Origin: UBA1738 sp045655325
GTDB taxonomy: Bacteria; Bacillota; Clostridia; UBA1381
Reading direction: 5' to 3'
Length of the DNA: 46,459 bases
Assembly: GCA_045655325.1 (NCBI GenBank)
Contig: JAZOOY010000055.1
Location: 1 to 46,459 of the forward strand
Position numbers and translations under genes: made by a program. The stretch's first letter is position 1, and the number at the start of each line of letters is the position of its first letter. Below the pieces are notes generated by a model. It was not told where the DNA came from. It ran no database searches and saw only the letters and a program-made list of their open reading frames with translations. Below are positions 40,210 to 46,459 of the stretch, piece by piece.

Positions 40210-40902
40210 ATGCATAACATAAAAACATATTTTTCAAAAAACGATATTGCTTTATGGTCAACTTCAGTAATTCTTATAATTGCTTCATTTTGCCTTTTTG
40301 ACAAAGAAAATTATCTAACATTATGTGCTTCTTTAATAGGTGTCACTTCCCTTATTTTCAATGCAAAAGGAAATCCCTTCGGGCAGTTATTAATGGTTGT
40401 ATTCAGTCTGCTCTACGGAATAATCTCATATACATTTTCCTATTACGGAGAAATGATAACATACCTCGGCATGACAATGCCTATGTCCATTTTTGCCCTT
40501 ATCTCCTGGATTAAAAATCCGTTTAATGGAAACAAAGCGGAAGTCAGGGTTAATAGTATTACTACAAAAGAAACTATATTTATGTGGATTATTACAGTTT
40601 TAATCTCTATTATCTTTTATTTTATATTAGCATATTTTAATACAGCCAACATAGTACCAAGCACACTCTCTGTTACAACAAGTTTTTTAGCTGTGTATCT
40701 TACTTTCAGAAGAAGTCCGTACTTCGCTATCGCCTATGCCGCCAATGATATTATCCTAATCATTTTGTGGTTGCTTGCAAGCCTGTGCGATATCCGCTAC
40801 ATCTCAGTTGCTGTGTGCTTTGTTGCTTTTTTTATAAATGATATCTACGGTTTTATCAGTTGGCGAAAAATGAAAATCAGACAAAACGCATCCGCTTGCT
40901 AA
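40210..40902 (+). CDS. PnuC-like nicotinamide/nucleoside transporter
   Basis: 230-aa membrane protein with seven predicted helices, resembling the PnuC family of facilitated vitamin transporters. Features include KGNPFGQLLMVVFSLLYGIISY, MPMSIFALISWIKNPF and a C-terminal NDIYGFISWRKMK typical of PnuC tails. Relatives carry nicotinamide riboside, thiamine, riboflavin or deoxynucleosides, and this one is not resolved. ATG 40210 lies 7 nt after GGAGG; the frame from 40174 overlaps the leader terminator and is not the start. Confidence 0.85.
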   Translation: MHNIKTYFSKNDIALWSTSVILIIASFCLFDKENYLTLCASLIGVTSLIFNAKGNPFGQLLMVVFSLLYGIISYTFSYYGEMITYLGMTMPMSIFALISWIKNPFNGNKAEVRVNSITTKETIFMWIITVLISIIFYFILAYFNTANIVPSTLSVTTSFLAVYLTFRRSPYFAIAYAANDIILIILWLLASLCDIRYISVAVCFVAFFINDIYGFISWRKMKIRQNASAC

Positions 40903-40991
40903 TTTTATTTTTCTACTTCGACAACATTCGACATTCTTTATATAAAGACTGTATAATCAAGATGCCAATCTTTTTGTTAAGTTAAAGAAAT

Positions 40992-41591
40992 TTATACAAT
41001 TACTTTTTCATTTTTATACATCGTGATTAAAACATTTTCTTCAGAAAATATATAAATATAACCTTTATATATTAAAGCTATCCCATTTTCATAACGGTTT
41101 TCTATTTCACGTAACACTGATGCCGAAGTTTTCATTATTTGATAAGAACTTTTCCCATATGCATATGCTTCTTGTGCTAACTTATCTGCATTGATATTGT
41201 TGCCATTAGGATATCTTTCATATATTCTTTCTCTAGCATGATTAGTTAATGCAACATGATAGATTTGCGGATTTAAAAAACCTTCTCTGCTATATCTGTT
41301 CTGAATATAACTGCGTTTATCATATAATCTATTATATTTCCCATTGGGATTTCGCCCATCAATATTATATCCTTCATCATTAAATCCGTTGGCATCATAC
41401 CCATTTGAATCAAATCCATATCTGTTATATCCGTTTTTATCAAATCCCTTAATGTCGTACCCAAAATCATCGTATTTTGTTCCGTTTTTGTGTATCCCTT
41501 TTCTATCAAACCCTCGCTGGTCTCTGCCAAGAATTTTAATAGAAAAAAGAATCGCACAAATGAATATTATAAATATTAGAACAACACTCAC
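40992..41591 (-). CDS. Membrane-anchored protein with G-(F/Y)-(D/N)-x-x repeats and a possible toxin-like C-terminus
   Basis: 199 aa from GTG 41591, which has AAGGAG 9 nt upstream. An ATG at 41639 would add 16 residues but has no ribosome binding site. Residues 1-20 form a hydrophobic anchor. From about 27 to 84 the protein is built of pentads of the form GYDIK, GFDKN, GYNRY, GFDSN, GYDAN, GFNDE, GYNID, GRNPN. The last ~90 residues form a compact alpha/beta domain with TNHARERIYERYP, a helix rich in Ala/Lys, then GIALIYKGYIYIFSEENVLITMYK. That His-x2-Arg helix plus terminal strand pair recalls BECR-fold (RelE/EndoU-like, DUF4258-type) nucleases, but this is only pattern resemblance. It is monocistronic, with no obvious immunity gene. 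Confidence 0.65.
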   Translation of the reverse strand: MSVVLIFIIFICAILFSIKILGRDQRGFDRKGIHKNGTKYDDFGYDIKGFDKNGYNRYGFDSNGYDANGFNDEGYNIDGRNPNGKYNRLYDKRSYIQNRYSREGFLNPQIYHVALTNHARERIYERYPNGNNINADKLAQEAYAYGKSSYQIMKTSASVLREIENRYENGIALIYKGYIYIFSEENVLITMYKNEKVIV

Positions 41592-41670
41592 TACTCTTAT
41601 CTCCTTTTCGACATTATCCGACACCCTTACTATACTCATATCAAGTCAAGATCAACCAAAAATACACTTT

Positions 41671-41699
41671 ATTATACCACCAAAATTGTTTAAACACAA
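41671..41699 (-). promoter_or_regulatory. Promoter of the repeat-protein gene
   Basis: On the minus strand, TTGTGT (41694-41699), 17 bp, TATAAT (41671-41676). Confidence 0.65.
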
Positions 41700-41730
41700 T
41701 ACTTCCCAGTTTACAAGTATATTACTTTTA

Positions 41731-41763
41731 CAAAAAAAGAAGCCGGTTATCCCGGCTTCTTTT
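41731..41763 (-). terminator. Terminator after the XRE-cupin-acyl-CoA synthetase gene
   Basis: AGAAGCCGG/CCGGCTTCT 9-bp stem with loop TTATC and T-run on the minus strand, just past the stop. Confidence 0.88.
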
Positions 41764-41766
41764 ATA

Positions 41767-44070
41767 TTATTTACTTACCTTTTCCATATCCTTATTACGG
41801 ATTTCAACACGTCTTACCTTACCGCTGATTGTCTTTGGAAGTTCTTCAACGAATTCCACAATTCTTGGGTATTTGTAAGGTGCTGTACGGGTTTTAACGT
41901 ATTCCTGAACTTCTTTCTTAAGTTCGTCTGTTCCCTCTTTATCCTTTACAAGAACAATAGTAGCCTTTACAATCTGACCACGAACTTCGTCAGGAACGGC
42001 TGTTATAGCACATTCCAAAACGTATGGAAGTTCCATAATAACGCTTTCGATTTCGAAAGGTCCGATACGGTAGCCTGATGACTTAATAACATCGTCAATA
42101 CGTCCAACGTACCAAAGGTATCCGTCTTCGTCTATAGTCGCCTGGTCACCTGTGTGGTAGTAACCATCGTGCCAAACGTCATTTGTCTTTTCTTCGTCAA
42201 GGTAGTATCCTGTGAATAGTCCGCAAGGTGTTCCCTCTTTTGTGCGGATACAGATTTCGCCTGTATCACCTATCTGACATTCGTTTCCATCAGGATCCAA
42301 AAGCACAACATCGTATAGTGGGCTTGGACGTCCCATAGAACCGATTTTCGGCGTAGAACCAACGAAGTTTGCGATTGAAAGGGTTGTTTCTGTCTGGCCA
42401 AAGCCTTCCATAATTGTAAGGCCTGTCGCCTTTTTGAACTGATTAAATACTTCAGGGTTTAGTGCTTCACCTGCAGTTGTCGCGTATTCAATTGAAGATA
42501 GATCATACTTTGACAAATCTTCCTTAATGAAGAATCTGTACATTGTTGGTGGTGCACAGAATGTTGTGATGTTATACTTTGCAAATAGCGGAAGTATGTC
42601 TTCTGAACGGAATCTGTCAAAGTCATAAGTAAAGATACCTGCTTCGCATAGCCACTGGCCGTATAGCTTACCCCAAAGCGCCTTACCCCAGCCTGTATCG
42701 GAGATTGTGAAGTGTAGTCCGTCAGGGTTGACATTATGCCAATGTTTTGCAGTTGGGTAATGACCAAGAGCATATTTATATGAATGAGTTGCGATTCTTG
42801 GGTAGCCTGTTGTTCCTGATGTGAACAGCATAAGCATTGGGTCGTTTCCGCAAGGTGTGTCTTCTGTACGGAAATAATGTGTGCTGAATCGTTCCATTTC
42901 AACGTCAAAATCGTTCCAACCGTCCTTTTTGCCGCCAACTAAAATCTTTGTCATTTCAGGATATGCCTTTGCTGCCTTTTCAGCCTCTTCTGACACATCT
43001 CCGTCTGCGGTACAAACGATTGCCTTTACCTTTGCAGCTTTATATCTATATTCAAAATCGTGTTCTACAAGCTGATTTGTTGCAGGAATTGCGATTGCGC
43101 CAATCTTATGAAGAGCTAGCATACAGAACCAGAACTGATAATGTCTCTTTAGTACAAGCATTACTGTATCGCCCTTTTTGATGCCAAGTGACTCAAAATA
43201 GTTGGCTGTTTTTGCTGAATATTTCTTCATATCGCTGAATGTGAATCTGCGATCTGTAAGGTCATTTGCAACCCACATCATAGCGGTCTTATCAGGTGAC
43301 TTTTTAGCAATTTCGTCAACGCAATCAAATGCGAAGTTGAACTTATCGTCATTTTTGAATGTGATACCATTGAATACGCCATTTTCGTCATATGTAGATT
43401 CGATAAAGTCGTCTGCAACAGTCTTTTCCGCCTGCTTTTTGCTAGCGGCTGCCTTGGCTGCGATAAATGGAGCTTCAGGGTATTCTTCGCTGAAATGTCC
43501 GTCCTGCGGATTTAGAACAACGGCGTGGAATTCACAGCCTTCTTCTGAAACCGCAATCATACCATGTGGGATGATACTGTTATAGAAAATAGAATCGCCT
43601 TCGTGAAGAACGTCTATGTGGTTTCCAACCTGAACTTTTAGAGAACCCTTTACGATAACGTCAAATTCCTGACCGTTATGTGAGTTAAGCTTGATTGGAG
43701 CGTTCTGCTCTTCTGCAAGATATGGGAACTTAACCAAGAAAGGTTCTGCAAGTTTTCCTTTGAATTTTGGTGCAAGGTTGTTATAAACAACACCCTGCTT
43801 TTTAATAATCTTAAGACCTTCGCCTCGTCTTGTGATGGCAAAAGATGTAAGAGTTGTGCTGGTACCCTCTAGAATATCAACAACTTCAACGCCACAAGCC
43901 TTTGCGCACTTGTAGATAAATGTAAAGCTGAAGTCTGTTTCGCCCTGTTCCAAAACTTTGTAGTCTTCTACAGATACACCAGTAAGTTTTGCAAGTTCTT
44001 CAGGTGTGTAGCCCTTAGCTTCACGCAAATCTTTGATTCTGCCTGCAACTTCTTTCAAATTGTAATCCAT
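41767..44070 (-). CDS. XRE-cupin-AMP-forming acyl-CoA synthetase fusion (medium-chain type)
   Basis: 767-aa three-part protein. Residues ~5-65 are an XRE-type helix-turn-helix (AGRIKDLREAKGYTPEELAKLTGVSVEDYKVLEQGE). Residues ~70-190 are a cupin (SHNGQEFDVIVKGSLKVQVG, LHEGDSIFYNSIIPHGM). Residues ~215-767 are a complete AMP-forming acyl-CoA synthetase with MLFTSGTTGYPRIATHSY, GFGQTETTLS, GYYHTGDQATIDEDGY, GRIDDVIKSSGYRIGPFEIE and the catalytic Lys in PKTISGKVRR. The HSYKYALGHYPTAKHWH and SDTGWGKALWGK segments point to the medium-chain (MACS) group rather than acetyl-CoA synthetase. It is controlled by the T-box leader upstream. The substrate is inferred, not seen: a short branched acid such as 2-methylbutyrate would fit an isoleucine signal. 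Confidence 0.92.
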   Translation of the reverse strand: MDYNLKEVAGRIKDLREAKGYTPEELAKLTGVSVEDYKVLEQGETDFSFTFIYKCAKACGVEVVDILEGTSTTLTSFAITRRGEGLKIIKKQGVVYNNLAPKFKGKLAEPFLVKFPYLAEEQNAPIKLNSHNGQEFDVIVKGSLKVQVGNHIDVLHEGDSIFYNSIIPHGMIAVSEEGCEFHAVVLNPQDGHFSEEYPEAPFIAAKAAASKKQAEKTVADDFIESTYDENGVFNGITFKNDDKFNFAFDCVDEIAKKSPDKTAMMWVANDLTDRRFTFSDMKKYSAKTANYFESLGIKKGDTVMLVLKRHYQFWFCMLALHKIGAIAIPATNQLVEHDFEYRYKAAKVKAIVCTADGDVSEEAEKAAKAYPEMTKILVGGKKDGWNDFDVEMERFSTHYFRTEDTPCGNDPMLMLFTSGTTGYPRIATHSYKYALGHYPTAKHWHNVNPDGLHFTISDTGWGKALWGKLYGQWLCEAGIFTYDFDRFRSEDILPLFAKYNITTFCAPPTMYRFFIKEDLSKYDLSSIEYATTAGEALNPEVFNQFKKATGLTIMEGFGQTETTLSIANFVGSTPKIGSMGRPSPLYDVVLLDPDGNECQIGDTGEICIRTKEGTPCGLFTGYYLDEEKTNDVWHDGYYHTGDQATIDEDGYLWYVGRIDDVIKSSGYRIGPFEIESVIMELPYVLECAITAVPDEVRGQIVKATIVLVKDKEGTDELKKEVQEYVKTRTAPYKYPRIVEFVEELPKTISGKVRRVEIRNKDMEKVSK

Positions 44071-44123
44071 TTTTTTGTCTCCTTTCTTTTCCGCTTGGGA
44101 CTTAGCCTTTTGCGGTTTGAATA

Positions 44124-44406
44124 AAACAAAAAGCTCGCCTCAAAAAGACTTTTGAGACGAGCATTAAACCCGCGGTACCACTCAAATTACGGAAGTATTT
44201 CCGTCACTTACCAGGCTCTATCAAGCCTTTTGCTTTTACGCAGCAATACGGAAGGAGTCTACTGGGCTTTCGCCTTTCGGTCCTCCGACTCAGAAGTGAT
44301 GGGTCATTGGAAAGCTCCACCATTGCCTCGCACCATCCGGCAACTCTCTCAAGGCTTCACAATCCGGCCGTCTTCGTCACAGTCGTTCTTGTGATATTCA
44401 ATTACG
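44124..44406 (-). ncRNA. T-box leader, specifier best read as AUC (isoleucine)
   Basis: On the minus strand this is a full T-box leader. The stem I base has GAC/GTC, a kink-turn (TGTGA opposite TGA) and the GAAG/CTTC helix. The distal stem I signature is GAGAGAGTTGCCGGATGGTGCGAGGCAA. The T-box sequence is GAGTGGTACCGCGG. A terminator pairs GCTCGTCTCAAAA with TTTTTGAGGCGAGC (44133-44162), followed by TTTTTG. Directly 5' of A-CTTC-TGAG stands ATC, the place that holds GGC in the glycine T-box of Oceanobacillus as I recall it. The UGGU bulge fits a tRNA with discriminator A, as tRNA-Ile has. Other triplets in the loop (CCC, GAC) cannot be wholly excluded. Uncharged tRNA binding would allow read-through into the synthetase gene. 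Confidence 0.9.
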
Positions 44407-44410
44407 ATGT

Positions 44411-44439
44411 ATTATACTCTAAAAATGTTGAATTGTCAA
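44411..44439 (-). promoter_or_regulatory. Promoter of the T-box/synthetase transcript
   Basis: On the minus strand, TTGACA (44434-44439), 17 bp, TATAAT (44411-44416), a consensus site. Confidence 0.88.
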
Positions 44440-44513
44440 GGGTTTTTTTGATATTTAAGAGCTATTTGGCAAAAAATCAGTCTTATCGAATATACACTTT
44501 TAAAAATAACATA

Positions 44514-44593
44514 GAGATGACGGGAGGCGGTTGCTTCGCGCCCTGACTGCTTGGCGACCCAAAAGCTTTGCTTTTTGGTACCCGCCTACGCAC
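44514..44593. repeat. 80-bp structured repeat, copy A
   Basis: Nearly the same as copy B (44781-44860), with start period 267 bp. It begins GAGATGACGGGAG, matching the last 13 bases of the tmRNA 3' end. It contains paired segments (AGGCGG/CCGCCT closing stem, GGCG/CGCC). A central hairpin, CAAAAGC/GCTTTTTG, differs from copy B in both arms, so structure is kept while sequence changes. No credible coding frame is present. Confidence 0.75.
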
Positions 44594-44780
44594 ATTTTGG
44601 TCCGAAGCACAAACTAACCGAAAAAAGTTGGTAGCGACAATGACGGCGTTATTCTTGCGCTTGCAAAGGAATAGCCGACAGGAGCGTGACTTTTTTTCGG
44701 AAAAGGAGGAACAGCGTTTTAGGCGAGTTCTTTTTTGAACAAAAAAGAACAAGCGATTTTACGCTTGTTCCGACGTGGTG

Positions 44781-44860
44781 GAGATGACGGGAGGCGGTTG
44801 CTTCGCACCCTGACTGCTTGGCGACCGAAAGCCATAGTCTTTCAGTACCCGCCTGCGCAC
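44781..44860. repeat. 80-bp structured repeat, copy B, joined to a tmRNA 3'-tail copy
   Basis: Same element as copy A with a GAAAG/CTTTC central hairpin. With the preceding bases, an 18-bp block (TGGTGGAGATGACGGGAG, 44776-44793) is identical to the tmRNA 3' terminus at 45013-45030. A direct repeat of a tRNA/tmRNA 3' end is the usual footprint of an integrase attachment site. Between copies A and B I see a GTTCTTTTTT/AAAAAAGAAC hairpin (44729-44752) but no gene. Confidence 0.72.
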
Positions 44861-44870
44861 CAAAAAGCTA

Positions 44871-44895
44871 AAAAACTTGCCACTGGCAAGTTTTT
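44871..44895. terminator. Terminator-like hairpin beside repeat copy B
   Basis: AAAAACTTGC/GCAAGTTTTT stem with loop CACTG, T-runs in both directions. No gene is assigned to it, so it may be a leftover of a lost gene or element. Confidence 0.55.
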
Positions 44896-44974
44896 CTTTA
44901 CGCTTTTTGCCCTCTTAGGGTTCAACTCCCGTTAAACCATTCATGAAAACAATCGTGGATTTTTCGGGGATAAA

Positions 44975-45004
44975 AAATAAAAACCGCACAACGGTGCGGT
45001 TTTT
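44975..45004 (-). terminator. Terminator of tmRNA
   Basis: AAACCGCAC/GTGCGGTTT stem with loop AACG, T-run on the minus strand, 9 bp past the tmRNA 3' end. Confidence 0.88.
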
Positions 45005-45012
45005 ATCGTAAT

Positions 45013-45362
45013 TGGTGGAGATGACGGGAGTTGAACCCGTGTCCGAAAACATATTCACCCCGGCATCTACGAGTGTAGATTGTGTTAAAAGATTCCCCTC
45101 ATGCGTTCCTCACAATCAAGTTCCGCACTACGGTAGTTTTTAGTTCATGACCATCCCCAAAACAAAAGATGGTTCACGTTCACCACTGGGTAGACGCCTT
45201 TAGTTAAGCCGTGGTACTCTTAATAAAGACGGCAGCCTAAATTAGGCAGCGTAAGCTAAATTTTTGTTAGCGTTTATTTTTAAAAATTGGACAGTTTAAA
45301 GTGCTACCCGGCACTACTCGCTTCCGAAGCTTCAACATCCCCGTCGAAGCCGTTGCATCCCC
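45013..45362 (-). ncRNA. ssrA: Transfer-messenger RNA (tmRNA)
   Basis: 350-nt tmRNA that rescues stalled ribosomes. The 5' end is GGGGATGCAACGGCTTCGACGG; the 3' end is GTTCAACTCCCGTCATCTCC with ACCA. The acceptor stem pairs GGGGAT with ATCTCC. The tag frame in the first third reads ANKNLAYAA then TAA (resume codon GCT), giving the usual AYAA/ALAA-type degradation end. It has its own promoter and terminator. Confidence 0.96.
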
Positions 45363-45377
45363 ATATCGTGCCTATAC

Positions 45378-45406
45378 ATTCTAACATATACAGGCTCAAA
45401 AATCAA
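45378..45406 (-). promoter_or_regulatory. Promoter of tmRNA
   Basis: On the minus strand, TTGATT (45401-45406), 17 bp, TAGAAT (45378-45383). Confidence 0.7.
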
Positions 45407-45412
45407 TTGGTA

Positions 45413-46012
45413 TTATTTAGTTTTTTTCTTATTCTTTCGGCAAGGTTCAACATACCCCGGGTACACCCTACCGATTCCTATATCGAACTTATCAACAAGT
45501 TCTCCTAATGATTCTATCCCGAAATCCTCTAAAATATGCACAAGTACCATTGCACAGGCATAAGCATCATCGCAGGCTGTGTGATGTGAAAAGCAAATTC
45601 CAAGGCTTTCTCCCAAAGCATTCAGTTTATGGCTTTCAAGCTCGGGATATGCTTTCTGGGATAATTTTACAGTACACAAATAGTCAAAGCTAGGTAGTTC
45701 AATTCCAAACATATCAAGAGTTTTTGTTAAAACTCCAACGTCAAATGATGCATTGTGTGCTATTACAAATTTATTCTGAATATAGGGCTTTATCTCATCC
45801 CAATACTTATCAAAAGTCTTTTTAGTATAAACCGCCTGGGGTGTTATTCCGTGAATTGACACATTGTAATCGTTAAATTCAAAAGGCTCCGGCTTTACCA
45901 GAATTTCCTTTACTTCTTTTACCTTATTATCCTCCACAACGCATATACCCATACTGCATATGCTGGTCCATTTGGATGTTGCGGTTTCAAAGTCTATTGC
46001 TACAAAATCCAT
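45413..46012 (-). CDS. DEDDh 3'-5' exonuclease (DnaQ-like)
   Basis: 199-aa exonuclease of the DNA polymerase III epsilon/DnaQ superfamily. Exo I is FVAIDFETAT (Asp-x-Glu), Exo II is VIAHNASFDVGVL, and Exo III is HHTACDDAYACA with the DEDDh His. It is too short and isolated to name the partner; it may act in DNA repair or RNA trimming. The C-terminal tail is basic (RKNKKKTK). It is a single gene with its own promoter. Confidence 0.92.
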   Translation of the reverse strand: MDFVAIDFETATSKWTSICSMGICVVEDNKVKEVKEILVKPEPFEFNDYNVSIHGITPQAVYTKKTFDKYWDEIKPYIQNKFVIAHNASFDVGVLTKTLDMFGIELPSFDYLCTVKLSQKAYPELESHKLNALGESLGICFSHHTACDDAYACAMVLVHILEDFGIESLGELVDKFDIGIGRVYPGYVEPCRKNKKKTK

Positions 46013-46042
46013 TTTTCTCTCCGTAAAAATTTTTCTCTTATA

Positions 46043-46071
46043 ATTTTATAACAAAAACACGTTTTAGTCAA
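46043..46071 (-). promoter_or_regulatory. Promoter of the exonuclease gene
   Basis: On the minus strand, TTGACT (46066-46071), 17 bp, TAAAAT (46043-46048). Confidence 0.65.
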
Positions 46072-46091
46072 TAAAACCAGCATTAAAATAA

Positions 46092-46120
46092 TTGCATTAT
46101 TGTGAATTTTATGGTATAAT
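46092..46120 (+). promoter_or_regulatory. Promoter of the TSCPD-domain gene
   Basis: TTGCAT (46092-46097), 17 bp, TATAAT (46115-46120). Confidence 0.75.
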
Positions 46121-46151
46121 ATTAAAAGTTTAACGGAAAGGATTGATTTTT

Positions 46152-46409
46152 TTGGCTAAATTTTCTTTTACGCCCCGTGGTGTATGTTCTGCGCAAATAG
46201 ATTTTGAAATAGACGGTGATATTGTTAAGAATATTTGTTTTCACCGTGGTTGCAGTGGTAACACTCAAGGTGTTGCAAAGCTGGCAGAAGGTATGAATGT
46301 TTATGATGTTATTGCAAGGCTCAAGGGCGTTGACTGTAACGGACGTGGCACAAGCTGTCCTGACCAGTTCGCACAAGCTTTGGAAGTTGCACTTTCAAAA
46401 ATGGAATAA
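46152..46409 (+). CDS. TSCPD-domain protein (TIGR03905-like)
   Basis: 85-aa protein with the TSCPD motif near the C-terminus (GRGTSCPDQFAQAL) and the conserved FTPRGVCSAQIDFEID and FHRGCSGNTQGVAKLAEG segments. The same module occurs at the end of some ribonucleotide reductases. The stand-alone form is common in Firmicutes and has no known function; the conserved Cys residues could bind metal. The start is TTG 46152, about 10 nt after GGAAAGGA; TTG 46143 is too close to that site. Confidence 0.88.
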   Translation: MAKFSFTPRGVCSAQIDFEIDGDIVKNICFHRGCSGNTQGVAKLAEGMNVYDVIARLKGVDCNGRGTSCPDQFAQALEVALSKME

Positions 46410-46417
46410 TCCCCAAA

Positions 46418-46450
46418 AAACCCTCATATAATGGTATGAGGGTTTATTTT
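46418..46450 (+). terminator. Terminator after the TSCPD-domain gene
   Basis: AAACCCTCATA/TATGAGGGTTT stem and T-run. GGAGG at 46454-46458 looks like the ribosome binding site of a gene that begins beyond the window. Confidence 0.85.
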
Positions 46451-46459
46451 TTTGGAGGT

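Noticed and set aside
41344..42078. 244-aa plus-strand open frame opposite the repeat protein and synthetase end
   Set aside because: A reverse-strand shadow of the repetitive coding sequence and of a conserved AMP-binding C-terminus; no ribosome binding site and it crosses a terminator.
44124..44406. Proline (CCC) or aspartate (GAC) as the T-box specifier
   Set aside because: Both triplets lie in the specifier loop, but the position just before A-CTTC-TGAG, which holds the codon in well-studied leaders, reads ATC. A tRNA-Asp would also have discriminator G, which does not pair well with the UGGU bulge. They stay as outside possibilities.
44483..44935. Short open frames on both strands across the 80-bp repeats (89 aa minus, 66 aa plus)
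   Set aside because: They run through structured non-coding repeats, have no ribosome binding site, and their composition (Arg/Lys/Phe/Ser-rich) is not protein-like.
45287..45508. 73-aa open frame overlapping the tmRNA 5' end
   Set aside because: It lies opposite the tmRNA gene and its promoter; the RNA assignment is unambiguous.
1..46459. CRISPR array, intact insertion sequence, integrase or prophage genes
   Set aside because: No set of regularly spaced repeats and no transposase, integrase or phage protein was found in either strand.

Overview
This window is bacterial chromosome from a low-GC, spore-former-type Clostridia (Firmicutes), probably an uncultured gut or rumen lineage. The evidence is the mix of genes and RNAs: SpoVG, a six-gene RnfCDGEAB complex in the clostridial order, a T-box leader, an FMN riboswitch, an SLH-domain protein, ComF, FtsEX with a PcsB-like hydrolase, the acpS-nnr-alr-ndoA run, TTGACA/TATAAT promoters with 17-bp spacers, and GGAGG ribosome binding sites. 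I see no CRISPR array, intact IS or prophage. The only trace of mobile DNA is next to the tmRNA gene.

Layout. 1-2.5 kb: end of glycogen phosphorylase and a GH13 glucan hydrolase. 2.5-6 kb: comF and a riboflavin ECF S-component under an FMN riboswitch, spoVG, and murC. 5.9-14.3 kb (minus): one long operon, rnfCDGEAB, then an SLH/glucosaminidase protein, an ABC-F ATPase and dtd. 14.4-15.8 kb: a membrane protein/lipoprotein pair and tRNA-Arg(ACG). 15.9-18.5 kb (minus): nagA and an unusual ROK-family protein. 18.5-22.7 kb (minus): potABCD polyamine uptake, with a long palindrome between potA and potB and a PotD that ends in a membrane helix. 22.8-28.4 kb (minus): eight genes, PHP phosphoesterase-rdgB-DUF-acpS-nnr-alr-antitoxin-ndoA. 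28.4-31.5 kb (plus): recD2 and a DMT exporter. 31.5-36.7 kb (minus): a CdaR-type regulator, then ftsE-ftsX-M23 hydrolase-ctpA. 36.8-38.7 kb (plus): rsmG and a noc/parB gene with a long structured leader. 38.7-41.7 kb: a SulP transporter without STAS, a PnuC-like transporter behind a riboswitch-like attenuator, and a membrane-anchored repeat protein with a possible nuclease-like C-terminus. 41.7-44.4 kb (minus): a T-box leader whose specifier reads best as AUC (isoleucine), followed by a three-part XRE-cupin-acyl-CoA synthetase. 44.5-45.4 kb: tmRNA and two 80-bp structured repeats that end in copies of the tmRNA 3' tail. 45.4-46.5 kb: a DEDDh exonuclease and a TSCPD-domain protein.

How the genes may work together. 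The observation I rate highest is the isoleucine-type T-box in front of a medium-chain-type acyl-CoA synthetase fused to a regulator. It fits isoleucine synthesis from 2-methylbutyrate: activation to 2-methylbutyryl-CoA, then ferredoxin-dependent reductive carboxylation, switched on when tRNA-Ile is uncharged. The Rnf complex in the same window can exchange electrons between ferredoxin and NAD. The next most interesting items are RNA-level. One is the PnuC leader with mutually exclusive hairpins. The other is the noc leader, which has three CUCCC motifs in predicted loops.
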